Below are positions 1 through 6,393 of a stretch of 6,734 nucleotides of DNA, piece after piece. Made by a program: the position numbers and the translations under genes. The DNA comes from Lachnospiraceae bacterium (GTDB taxonomy: Bacteria > Bacillota_A > Clostridia > Lachnospirales > Lachnospiraceae): positions 1 to 6,734 of the forward strand of contig VSNT01000173.1 of the NCBI GenBank assembly GCA_009774465.1. The letters are read 5' to 3'. Each line of letters starts with the position of its first letter. The first letter of the stretch is position 1. A model generated the notes under the pieces. That model made no database searches. It worked only from the letters and a program-made list of their open reading frames with translations, and had not been told where the DNA came from.

Positions 1-25
1 CTTATAGTCAAATAATAACATATTT

Positions 26-1420
26 TTATGCACTTGTAAGTAAAAACCTTTCAAATGCCTCCCTCATATATCTAAAGTTCTTTTTCTGATCTGCATCATA
101 CGTGTTATTATTTTCTGCATATTCCATAAGCCAGTCATCCAGATCCTGATCTTCTTTATAGGAATAAGCTACCATTGCAAGAAGAGAAAGTCTATTTTGT
201 TCATCTAACAGCTTCGAACCTGTTCTTATAGTTTTCTCCTCCAAATCGTCCAGCGTCTCACGGTAAAGACTGATATCCCTTTTCAGCACACTCTTATCTA
301 TTCCCACTGTTTCAGCCAAAAAAGTAATCTCATCAAAGGGATTCTTTTCGCTGTCTGTTTTTCCTTTTTTACCATTTTCAGCACAAAGAAAATCATCCAG
401 CAGGCAGCTTAGCATCTCCAGCTTTTCCATAATAACAGCCTTGTCTTTCGTGCTTAAATCCCTGTCAATTTCATCAAACAAAAGACCTTTTTCATTTCTT
501 TTAGAAGATCTCAGGTTTTCTTTAAATTCTCTTAAAAATTCAGCAAACCTATGATCTTCAATTCCAAGGAAGGTAAACCTGTCAAATAAGGCAAGAAAAA
601 GAAAGGCATCCTTTTTATTGAAAAGATTCCTGATATCTTCCGTAATCACATACTCTAACCTGTGAAGATTGTCCGCCAGCTTTTCAAATTCTTCCTTAGA
701 TGCATTTTCATTGAGATATTTGCAAAGAGCTTTTGGCTGCTTTTTCCATTTGTCCAGATGGTTGGTGCACATGATAGTTTCTGCAATCACCCGCTCAATC
801 ACACCCTTAGTCTTTTCAGGCTCCGAAAAGCTGCTGTAATCCAGAAAAAACCGGCAGCTTAAAATCTCACGTATGTTTCCTGCAAATTTATCAATATAAG
901 TAAATGCCTTCTGGTCAGTATTCATGGGCGTGTGATTGTTGTACCTTTTAATATATTTTGAAATTCTGTGGCTGTCGCAATTTTCATGGATAATTGTTTC
1001 CAACTGATACTCATTAAATCTTTTCTTTAGTTCTTCCGGAAGCTTTTCATAGGTTTTGTTTCTGATATCAAATGAAGCATCCTCCCAATCAATGCTTCCA
1101 TCTTCTCTTTTCACTTTTTTCTTATAAAAAATAACAGAATCTTCAACTGCAGATGTAATCTTATAGTTTCCATTACGGAAGCTGTTTAAAGCCGCACTTC
1201 TACAGCCTCCGTCCGTAATATGTAACTGCGAACTGCTTTCCTCTCCTAAAATAATAGGCGGAATATACTCATCCGCAAGAACTGTCACTATCAGCTCATT
1301 GATCTGTTCCTTATTCCAGACAAAATTCCTTTGCACATCCGCGTTATTGTCAATATCGCCATCTTCAATCTTACTTAAATACATTTCCAACGTATAAATC
1401 TGCTTGCGTGGTCTTGCCAT
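26..1420 (-). CDS. DUF262-family (ParB/sulfiredoxin-like) protein without a nuclease domain
   Basis: A 464-residue soluble protein. The N-terminal part has the DUF262 layout: Q30-R31-N-F-V-W (the 'QR-x-[FY]-x-W' motif), a helix, the strand pair around P54-P55-I-I-L, then D70-G-G-C-R74. That last motif corresponds to the family's DG-x-QR motif, with the Gln replaced by Cys. DUF262 domains have a ParB/Srx-like fold and occur in GmrS-type modification-dependent restriction enzymes, SspE and related phage-defence proteins, where they are linked to nucleotide hydrolysis. The rest (about 100-464) is charged and helical. I see no DUF1524-like His-Asn-His nuclease motif, so it is not a complete GmrSD enzyme. 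The ATG at 1420 is preceded by GGGAGGGAG (1433-1425 on the minus strand), which overlaps the stop codon of the upstream sigma gene, so the two are probably translationally coupled. The specific role is unknown: defence, regulation or sensing are all possible. Family call fairly sure, function not. Confidence 0.75.
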   Translation of the reverse strand: MARPRKQIYTLEMYLSKIEDGDIDNNADVQRNFVWNKEQINELIVTVLADEYIPPIILGEESSSQLHITDGGCRSAALNSFRNGNYKITSAVEDSVIFYKKKVKREDGSIDWEDASFDIRNKTYEKLPEELKKRFNEYQLETIIHENCDSHRISKYIKRYNNHTPMNTDQKAFTYIDKFAGNIREILSCRFFLDYSSFSEPEKTKGVIERVIAETIMCTNHLDKWKKQPKALCKYLNENASKEEFEKLADNLHRLEYVITEDIRNLFNKKDAFLFLALFDRFTFLGIEDHRFAEFLREFKENLRSSKRNEKGLLFDEIDRDLSTKDKAVIMEKLEMLSCLLDDFLCAENGKKGKTDSEKNPFDEITFLAETVGIDKSVLKRDISLYRETLDDLEEKTIRTGSKLLDEQNRLSLLAMVAYSYKEDQDLDDWLMEYAENNNTYDADQKKNFRYMREAFERFLLTSA

Positions 1421-1432
1421 TTTTCTCCCTCC

Positions 1433-1990
1433 CTAAAGAAGTATAGAGACATTCCTGTAAGAACGGATTGCCGCATTACAATCTGTAAACTGCTTATCAC
1501 TGATCTGCAATTTTTCCTTTATTTCAACCGGCTGATAACCCATCGTCTCCAAATGCAGTATTTTCCTCTGGAGACGGGAAAGCCTGCCAAGATACAGCAG
1601 CATTCTTTTACTGTATCCTTCCCCCTGTTTTCTTATGATTTCCTGTTCCAAATCAAACTGATCGGCAATCACATCCTTTAAAACAGTATCTTCCTCCTCC
1701 CCAACAGGCATATCAATGGAAATAACTTTCCCATTGATTTTACGTTTTTCGCGATTTCTCCTTGTAATCTCCGATTTCACCTTATTTGAAAGGCATGAAT
1801 ATAAAAATACGTCAAATGACTGTGCATCATCATACCTCTTTAAAACATCTGTAAACACTTCATTTGCAAGGGAATAAAAATCATCTTTATCCTTATCTGA
1901 TATACCGCCGAATTTCTTTAATATCCTGTCAACCAGCTTATGAAGCTTTTCGGCATTATCATTATAATAGGCTGCTAAAATCTGTTCCAT
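1433..1990 (-). CDS. Small sigma-70-family RNA polymerase sigma factor (ECF-like)
   Basis: A 185-residue protein. Residues about 15-84 look like sigma region 2: a helical segment with DDFYSLANEVFTDVLKRYD, then FLYSCLSNKVKSEITRR and a basic run. An acidic linker (about 95-115) follows, then a region-4-like helix-turn-helix at about 133-178, with RLSRLQRKILHL, GYQPVEIKEKLQIS and a recognition-helix-like segment. This two-domain arrangement is that of small (ECF or phage-type) sigma factors that recruit host core RNA polymerase to special promoters. Region 4 is the weaker match. I chose ATG at 1990 rather than TTG at 1996 because AAAGG (2004-2000, minus strand) lies 9 nt before the ATG but only 3 nt before the TTG. 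It is first in an operon with the DUF262 gene (12-bp gap) and sits behind a strong sigma-A promoter that abuts a LexA-like operator. It could instead be a sigma-like helix-turn-helix regulator that does not initiate transcription. Confidence 0.75.
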   Translation of the reverse strand: MEQILAAYYNDNAEKLHKLVDRILKKFGGISDKDKDDFYSLANEVFTDVLKRYDDAQSFDVFLYSCLSNKVKSEITRRNREKRKINGKVISIDMPVGEEEDTVLKDVIADQFDLEQEIIRKQGEGYSKRMLLYLGRLSRLQRKILHLETMGYQPVEIKEKLQISDKQFTDCNAAIRSYRNVSILL

Positions 1991-2027
1991 TTCCAATTAC
2001 CTTTCTTTTCCTTTGTTGGTAATCCTT

Positions 2028-2056
2028 AGTATAGAACATATGTTTGCATCTGTCAA
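2028..2056 (-). promoter_or_regulatory. Sigma-A promoter of the sigma factor/DUF262 operon
   Basis: Read on the minus strand, a consensus -35 TTGACA (2056-2051) is followed by a 17-bp spacer and -10 TATACT (2033-2028), one mismatch from TATAAT. Transcription should start near 2021, giving a leader of about 30 nt before the ATG at 1990. The spacer contains the LexA-like box at 2034-2045, directly against the -10, so a bound repressor would block polymerase. The match is strong enough to expect high expression when not repressed. Confidence 0.85.
2034..2045. promoter_or_regulatory. LexA/SOS-type operator 1
   Basis: GAACATATGTTT fits the Gram-positive LexA operator pattern GAAC-N4-GTT(T/C) and is followed by G, as in the Bacillus/Clostridium consensus. 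It lies inside the spacer of the minus-strand promoter, touching the -10 hexamer, which is a classical repressor position. Binding by LexA is inferred. An element-encoded repressor with similar specificity is the alternative. Confidence 0.7.
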
Positions 2057-2058
2057 TA

Positions 2059-2085
2059 TTGTTTCCGAACATTTGTTCTTAAAAT
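2059..2085 (+). promoter_or_regulatory. Tentative promoter for the plus-strand polymerase operon
   Basis: TTGTTT (2059-2064) and TAAAAT (2080-2085) could be -35 and -10 elements, but the 15-bp spacer is short and the -35 is poor. An alternative is TTGTTC (2073-2078), 17 bp, TGAAAT (2096-2101). Either choice overlaps operator 2. A plus-strand promoter is expected here because the next gene begins at 2156, but neither candidate is convincing. Confidence 0.25.
2067..2078. promoter_or_regulatory. LexA/SOS-type operator 2
   Basis: GAACATTTGTTC is a perfect GAAC-N4-GTTC dyad, preceded by C as in the CGAAC form of the LexA consensus. Its centre is 33 bp from that of operator 1, about three helical turns, so both sites face the same side of the DNA. 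It lies just upstream of the minus-strand -35 and close to where a plus-strand promoter should be, so it may control the polymerase operon. Confidence 0.7.
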
Positions 2086-2133
2086 TTGCGTAAATTGAAA
2101 TTCCTATGGAGAAATAGTAATTAGAGGGATGCG

Positions 2134-2141
2134 AAAGGAGG
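2134..2141 (+). promoter_or_regulatory. Ribosome binding site of the first plus-strand gene
   Basis: AAAGGAGG is a full-strength Shine-Dalgarno sequence. Its distance of 14 nt to the ATG at 2156 is longer than usual, but no other start codon lies between. Confidence 0.6.
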
Positions 2142-2155
2142 AAGCAAATTCATAA

Positions 2156-2344
2156 ATGAGAGTGTTTTTTTACAAACCGGAAATTCCTGTCAGAGATCAC
2201 ACCACTTTTGGCGGAAAAATTTATTTCACTGATTTTGACAGGAAAACCACATTATCCGAAATAGCGGAAAAAATTATTTCTGACAGGAAATTTGACCAGC
2301 AATGCATGAAAAATGCAGAAATCAGAAAGGAATGGAAAAAATAA
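2156..2344 (+). CDS. Small hypothetical protein, first gene of the polymerase operon
   Basis: A 62-residue protein that I do not recognise. It starts with a probable beta-strand segment (MRVFFYKPEIPV), followed by a Gly/Thr turn region and KIYFTDFDRKTTL, then a charged helix ending in EIRKEWKK. It has no cysteine pair, membrane segment or signal peptide. The start is supported by the upstream AAAGGAGG, although its spacing of 14 nt is long. It is the first gene after the divergent operator region, and the next gene follows after 40 bp with its own ribosome site, so co-transcription with the polymerase is likely. Possible roles, by position only, are a small regulator or a polymerase accessory factor. 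Confidence 0.6.
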   Translation: MRVFFYKPEIPVRDHTTFGGKIYFTDFDRKTTLSEIAEKIISDRKFDQQCMKNAEIRKEWKK

Positions 2345-2384
2345 ATCACAGTGCAGAACACAGCGCGGAAAAGGAGAGAAAAAT

Positions 2385-2828
2385 ATGTATCAAATGATTA
2401 AAGAAGGTTATACCATCAAAATTAAGCTGCCGGCGGAATACGGATATGAGGGTTATTCCGTAAAATGCACCTACAAATATAAAAAAGCAAAAGAAAAATA
2501 TTTACTTGCCCTGTGGCTTATTCGGGATGATGTTGAGGAAGATTTCAGAATTGACGCGCAGGAAATTGACGCACAGCTTATTCCGGGAACAAGGGAAACC
2601 ATTGAAAACAATATTTTAAGAATCATAAGGCAGGCAAGCGAGACCAGTTATTTTGACCGGTATATCAAACGGTTTGAATATACCTGCAAATGCTTTGAGC
2701 GTGGAAACGAACTGTTTGAACAGGAACGCCTGGCGGAAAGAAATGAACCGGCCGCGCAGGAATACCCGGCGGAAAAAGAAAATATGCAGGACAACAGGCA
2801 GGAATCGGAGGTGGCAGATCATCAATAA
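2385..2828 (+). CDS. Hypothetical 147-residue protein upstream of the polymerase
   Basis: I do not recognise the family. The frame is open further upstream (from 2313), but the ATG at 2385 has AAGGAG (2371-2376) 8 nt before it and leaves the preceding gene intact, so I take that start. Residues about 1-60 look beta-rich (GYTIKIKLPAEYGYEGYSVKCTYKYK, then ALWLIRDD). Residues about 65-110 are helical (ENNILRIIRQASETSYFDRYIKRF). The last 35 or so are a hydrophilic Glu/Gln/Asn-rich tail that is probably disordered. No membrane segment or catalytic motif is visible. It ends inside the presumed translation-initiation region of the polymerase gene: the polymerase ribosome site (2807-2813) lies within its last codons. 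The tight coupling suggests a functional link such as a partner subunit, but that is inference. Confidence 0.7.
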   Translation: MYQMIKEGYTIKIKLPAEYGYEGYSVKCTYKYKKAKEKYLLALWLIRDDVEEDFRIDAQEIDAQLIPGTRETIENNILRIIRQASETSYFDRYIKRFEYTCKCFERGNELFEQERLAERNEPAAQEYPAEKENMQDNRQESEVADHQ

Positions 2829-5442
2829 CTCTCAATATACCCTGATAAAAATACCCCTCAAAGAACTTATCACACATAATTTTAATCTGACCGTTAACAG
2901 GGAAACCGCACTGAATAAGGGATATCTGATTACACAGGAAAGCTCCCTTTTACTTGACCAGATTGAACGGCTTCGAGGAAAACCATCTTTACATATCAGT
3001 GAAATGATTCTTGTTGTGGCAAAGAAGAATCCCAGACAGGAAAAGGAACTCCGCCATATTTTAAATAACGGTTTCCTATGTAATGGCGTCCATTATTCCA
3101 GATTTGGAAAATCCGCCTCGCAGGCAAAAGAAGGAATCACCGCCTTTGTGTGTGACGCTATTTTTGATGAATTATACCAAATAACACAAATGGACCTTCC
3201 GGTAAAGGAATGTGTGATTTCCAAATATGAATCCCAAAGATGCCTTTTATTCAGTTCCTGTACACTAATTTCCGACTATATGCCAAATATTGTGATTATC
3301 GGAGAGTACGAAAAAACCCTTCCTAACCAATTAATTAAATTTGTGGTAGAAAAGGAAAAAGAATTTACCGATAAAGTTACCGGTCAAAAAAAGAGCTATT
3401 TATCAAAAGAAATTGAAGAAGGCTATCGGGATATCAGGCTGTCTCCCTTTGATGGATGTGGATGCCACGAGCAGAAATTTATGGAAAAGGTAAGTAGTCA
3501 ATTAGGTCTTTGCTATCATGCAGCAGGCGCGCAGGTGCGCCTCCCCTTTATAAAAGGATACTCTGTTTATGTTCCTTTCCGAAAAATATTAAAAGAATGG
3601 GGCTGCGAATCAGTAACAGACATTTATGGCACCAAGCATCCCATTGACACCATTGACTGTATCTGGAATACCTCCATGTTCAAAGGACACAAGATTTTCC
3701 GGGAAGCCTATGGCAATGAGGCATGGAAAAACTATTTACAGACACTGAAAAAATATCATTTCAAATTGGGAATCAGCAAATACAGCCATCACGTCAGCCA
3801 GATTAACAAATATACCCGCATGAATTTCCAATACCTGCAGTGCCTTGACCTTTGGAACCCTAAGTACATAGCTCATTTCCGGCAAAGCAAACCGGACGGG
3901 TATGATATTCTGGATGAAAAAAATGACGGAAAAATTATACAACTGGCCAGATATACTACCCGGCTTTTTGAAAAAATCATTCAGGGCGAGCCTTTTTATA
4001 CCTGCAAATTTATGGGCATCACAGATACCGACGAGTATGAACCGGAAAGCAAATATTTAGAAGCTGCATTAATCAATCATGTTATGCTGAAAGATCCTGC
4101 CATCAAACAATTTATCTACCGAAAACTGAAAAAAGCAATTGCGGAAGCAAAGGTGGGCAAAATCTACTGTTCCGGCTTTTATCACACCGGCGTTGGAGAT
4201 ATGATCGGCTATCTCCAGTATGCCGCCGGTCAAACTCCTGCCGGGTGCCTGAAAGCAGGCGAACTCTACAGTGGAAATTTTGCTCCCGGCACGCTCCTTT
4301 CCTTCCGTTCTCCCTTAGTTGATCCTTCGGAGGTCAATCGAATCAATCTTGTCCAAAATGATCTAACCCGAAAATGGCTTGGACACTTTAAAGATCAGGA
4401 TATTGTTATGTTCAATCTATATGACGCTTCCCTTCCCCAACAGGGCGGCGCTGACTGTGATGGCGATATTTTTCTGCTTACAAACGATCCGGTTTTAACT
4501 GCTTCCAAAATCGAAAAGCCCATTATTCTTGATATAGAAGACAAACTGACCGTTTCGCCAAAACCTTACACCAAGGATAACCTGACAGAATACGAGCTTA
4601 TGACGAGGGACAACCGGATTGGAGAAATCACCAATGCCGCCACGAGCATTGCAAACAAATATACTGCCAATGAGGAAGTAAGAAAGAAATATTCCGATTT
4701 CACTTCCCTGCTTAGAATTTTTCAGGGAAAAGAAATTGACTTTCTGAAAACCGGCTTCCGCTGGCATATGAGTAACAGCCTTAGAAAACATTTAGACCAA
4801 CTGCCCTACTTTTTACTTTATAATTATCCTGCAAAGCGAAAGAAATACCAGACAATTACGGAGAAAAACAAGCAATTAAAAGAGGGAGAAGAAAAGCTCA
4901 TTCCCAATGCCTACCACTCTCCTTCGCCTGTGAATGAGCTTTGCGATTATATTTGCACATGGGAAAAGAAGCACATCCTCTGGAATCGTGAAATCAATTG
5001 CTTAGAGGAATCCAGAAATTTAGTCTTAAACAAAGAGTTAGATCTTACAGATCAAACAGCTCTGCGAATCTGCCGGAAAACCATCAATCAATATGCCGCA
5101 CAGTTAAAGGAACAGCTCACTAAAGAAGGCTCCCCAAAAGACCGCTTTTGTGCTTTGGATGCTGTCATGGAAACCTGCAAAGAACAGTTAAAGACTGCTC
5201 TAAACATGGAGGAAGAACAGATTGCCAATTACGTGATAAGCGCCTCCTATTCCTCCCTTTCCATCAGCAAAGCCTTTGCCTGGTCCGCCTATGGAGACTA
5301 TATCGTTAAAAATTTAAAAGCCAACTCCGATCCCCAAAAACATATTTCTATCAAAGAGGTTCCCGATAAAACGGACGCCTCTTATGAATATCTTGGAAAA
5401 TATTATGAATTTAAGGCAGGTGATACCTATTTATCCATGTGA
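2743..5442 (+). CDS. YonO/QDE-1-like single-chain RNA polymerase (RdRP-family, DCDGD active site)
   Basis: From the ATG at 2743 this is 899 residues, close to phage YonO (about 900). Motifs of the RDR/QDE-1/YonO superfamily appear in order: F121-G-K-S-A-S-Q127 (matching the RDR 'F..S.SQ.R' segment); D237-G-C-G; Q264-V-R266 with I-K271-G; SMF-K314 (K271 and K314 are candidates for the two lysines of the first double-psi barrel); KAGELYSG...R522-S-P524...D527-P; GGAD571-C-D573-G-D575, the metal-binding triad (codons 4453-4467); RDNRIGEI; and E-I-D666-F-L-K669-T-G. The collinear set makes a nucleotide-polymerising enzyme very likely. YonO is DNA-dependent, while the eukaryotic enzymes are RNA-dependent; the template here is unknown. 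The true start is doubtful. The 2743 start overlaps the previous gene by 86 bp and adds about 25 basic residues that look like out-of-frame translation. The strong GGAGGTG at 2807-2813 points to initiation at ATC 2818 or 2821. Downstream, the zinc-ribbon gene overlaps its 3' end. Confidence 0.9.
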   Translation: MNRPRRNTRRKKKICRTTGRNRRWQIINNSQYTLIKIPLKELITHNFNLTVNRETALNKGYLITQESSLLLDQIERLRGKPSLHISEMILVVAKKNPRQEKELRHILNNGFLCNGVHYSRFGKSASQAKEGITAFVCDAIFDELYQITQMDLPVKECVISKYESQRCLLFSSCTLISDYMPNIVIIGEYEKTLPNQLIKFVVEKEKEFTDKVTGQKKSYLSKEIEEGYRDIRLSPFDGCGCHEQKFMEKVSSQLGLCYHAAGAQVRLPFIKGYSVYVPFRKILKEWGCESVTDIYGTKHPIDTIDCIWNTSMFKGHKIFREAYGNEAWKNYLQTLKKYHFKLGISKYSHHVSQINKYTRMNFQYLQCLDLWNPKYIAHFRQSKPDGYDILDEKNDGKIIQLARYTTRLFEKIIQGEPFYTCKFMGITDTDEYEPESKYLEAALINHVMLKDPAIKQFIYRKLKKAIAEAKVGKIYCSGFYHTGVGDMIGYLQYAAGQTPAGCLKAGELYSGNFAPGTLLSFRSPLVDPSEVNRINLVQNDLTRKWLGHFKDQDIVMFNLYDASLPQQGGADCDGDIFLLTNDPVLTASKIEKPIILDIEDKLTVSPKPYTKDNLTEYELMTRDNRIGEITNAATSIANKYTANEEVRKKYSDFTSLLRIFQGKEIDFLKTGFRWHMSNSLRKHLDQLPYFLLYNYPAKRKKYQTITEKNKQLKEGEEKLIPNAYHSPSPVNELCDYICTWEKKHILWNREINCLEESRNLVLNKELDLTDQTALRICRKTINQYAAQLKEQLTKEGSPKDRFCALDAVMETCKEQLKTALNMEEEQIANYVISASYSSLSISKAFAWSAYGDYIVKNLKANSDPQKHISIKEVPDKTDASYEYLGKYYEFKAGDTYLSM
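2807..2813 (+). promoter_or_regulatory. Strong ribosome binding site without a standard start codon
   Basis: GGAGGTG lies in the last codons of the 147-residue protein. At normal spacing (4-7 nt) in the polymerase frame there are only two ATC codons, at 2818 and 2821. The next ATG in frame is 3004, which would remove conserved sequence, and the previous ones are 2743 and 2653. Either a rare ATC start is used, or a former ATG has changed, or the site raises translation by another route. Confidence 0.6.
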
Positions 5443-6304
5443 TGAATTATTTCTTTATGAAATTATTGAAGATTACAAACAGGCAGTTTCCAAAAAAGAA
5501 AAGGATGAGATTTTCCTCTCCTTCTGCGACTTTATCTGGTCTTCGGACAACAAAAGAAGAATCTATGAAAAGTCCATCTGTTTTCAGATTCCGGAACACC
5601 TTCTTTCTACCAGGCTGGGACAGGTTTTCCTGACCTGGTCGGATGTGGAATACATGCATTACAAGTCCATGACCAAAAAAGACGACTGGCGTTCTATCCT
5701 CCGACAGAAAATCAACAACCTTTATACCAGATATTTTGATTCGCAGGTGATTTTAAATAAAGAATACCTGGATCTGCTGAAAACTCCCAAGCGCCTATAT
5801 TATCAATGGATTTCGGGAATCGACATGGACGCGGATGTGGTAACAGAGCTCATTGATGAGGCCATTGCCCGTTCAGAAATGGTAAAAAAGCAGCTGCAGG
5901 CGGAAAAAATGGTTTTATCCTGGACTGAATATAAAAAAGTGATAGAAAACTTTTTGCGAAAAGCCTTCGACTTATGTAAGCTGCTCCAGGAATATGAAAA
6001 CAAAAATAACCTGCTCACGGAACTTGATTTTCTGACAGAAGATCATTTCTATATTGGCTATCTTTGCAAAAGGCTGGAAGGAAATATGAAAGATTACCAA
6101 AAAGCCTACTATGGATTAAAGTCCAGTTCCCGAAAAGGCTACATCCGCTGCAAATCCTGTGGCGCCCTGATTGAAAAAACAGGAAACAGACGGATGTACT
6201 GCGAAAAATGCGCCCTGATACGAAAAAAGGAATCCAGCCAAAAATCAGACAAGGCCTACAAGGCAAAGCTGCGAGAAAATAAAAAACTTTTGCCTTCTCT
6301 GTAA
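5405..6304 (+). CDS. Hypothetical protein with C-terminal zinc ribbon, polymerase-coupled
   Basis: A 299-residue protein of a family I cannot name. Most of it (about 1-240) is predicted helical and rich in charged and aromatic residues (ILRQKINNLYTRYFD, LKTPKRLYYQWISG). The C-terminus has a CX2C-X13-CX2C zinc ribbon (C249, C252, C266, C269), then a Lys/Arg-rich tail, a combination usual in nucleic-acid-binding proteins. No membrane segments are seen. The frame is open from ATG 5384. I prefer ATG 5405, preceded by a weak GGAAAA at 5395-5400; GTG 5420 has an AAGG too close to it. Either start overlaps the end of the polymerase gene (by 38 bp from 5405), so translation is probably coupled. Role as a polymerase partner, template-binding factor or late regulator is inferred from position and the ribbon only. 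Confidence 0.75.
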   Translation: MNLRQVIPIYPCDELFLYEIIEDYKQAVSKKEKDEIFLSFCDFIWSSDNKRRIYEKSICFQIPEHLLSTRLGQVFLTWSDVEYMHYKSMTKKDDWRSILRQKINNLYTRYFDSQVILNKEYLDLLKTPKRLYYQWISGIDMDADVVTELIDEAIARSEMVKKQLQAEKMVLSWTEYKKVIENFLRKAFDLCKLLQEYENKNNLLTELDFLTEDHFYIGYLCKRLEGNMKDYQKAYYGLKSSSRKGYIRCKSCGALIEKTGNRRMYCEKCALIRKKESSQKSDKAYKAKLRENKKLLPSL

Positions 6305-6329
6305 TAGCAATGAAAACTGCTGTTTTTTT
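6303..6329 (+). terminator. Weak intrinsic terminator candidate after the polymerase operon
   Basis: AATAGCA (6303-6309) can pair with TGCTGTT (6318-6324) through one G-U wobble, with an 8-nt loop, followed by seven T (6323-6329). The stem is short and GC-poor, so readthrough is likely. An alternative hairpin, GCTG (6319-6322) with CAGC (6331-6334), would compete with it and place the T-run in the loop. Confidence 0.4.
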
Positions 6330-6380
6330 GCAGCTATATATCAAATATGGAAAGCAGTGTACTTTTTAACAAATGCAAAA

Positions 6381-6386
6381 AGAGGA
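6381..6386 (+). promoter_or_regulatory. Ribosome binding site of the last gene
   Basis: AGAGGA lies 7 nt before the ATG at 6394. This favours that start over the in-frame ATG at 6373, which lacks a good site. Confidence 0.6.
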
Positions 6387-6393
6387 AATTCAT

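Noticed and set aside
662..862. Plus-strand ORF of 66 codons inside the DUF262 gene
   Set aside because: It is antisense to a well-supported coding region with no ribosome site evident.
26..1420. Complete GmrSD-type type IV restriction enzyme
   Set aside because: Only the DUF262 part is recognisable; no DUF1524/HNH-like motif is seen and the core DG-x-QR motif is altered.
2313..2384. In-frame upstream extension of the 147-residue protein from ATG 2313
   Set aside because: It overlaps the end of the 62-residue gene and lacks a good ribosome site there, while ATG 2385 has AAGGAG at ideal spacing.
2653..2742. Upstream start of the polymerase frame at ATG 2653
   Set aside because: The stretch is an out-of-frame reading of the real 147-residue gene and would give a 176-bp overlap.
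2807..2835. Programmed +1 frameshift fusing the 147-residue protein to the polymerase
   Set aside because: The stop context CAT-CAA-TAA-C is not a known slippery site, and the Shine-Dalgarno lies 14 nt before the stop, unlike the close spacing in prfB. Re-initiation is simpler.
3525..3542. Perfect hairpin AGGCGC / GCGCCT
   Set aside because: It falls in the codons for the conserved A-Q-V-R-L segment of the polymerase, with no T-tract; most likely coding coincidence.
4247..4260. Hairpin GCCTG-AAAG-CAGGC
   Set aside because: Short stem inside polymerase coding sequence, no T-tract, explained by codons.
4495..4791. Minus-strand ORF of 98 codons
   Set aside because: It lies opposite the most conserved part of the polymerase and is a shadow; no ribosome site or family look.
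6015..6344. Minus-strand ORF of 109 codons
   Set aside because: It is opposite the zinc-ribbon coding region; its Cys/Phe-rich translation is typical of an antisense shadow.
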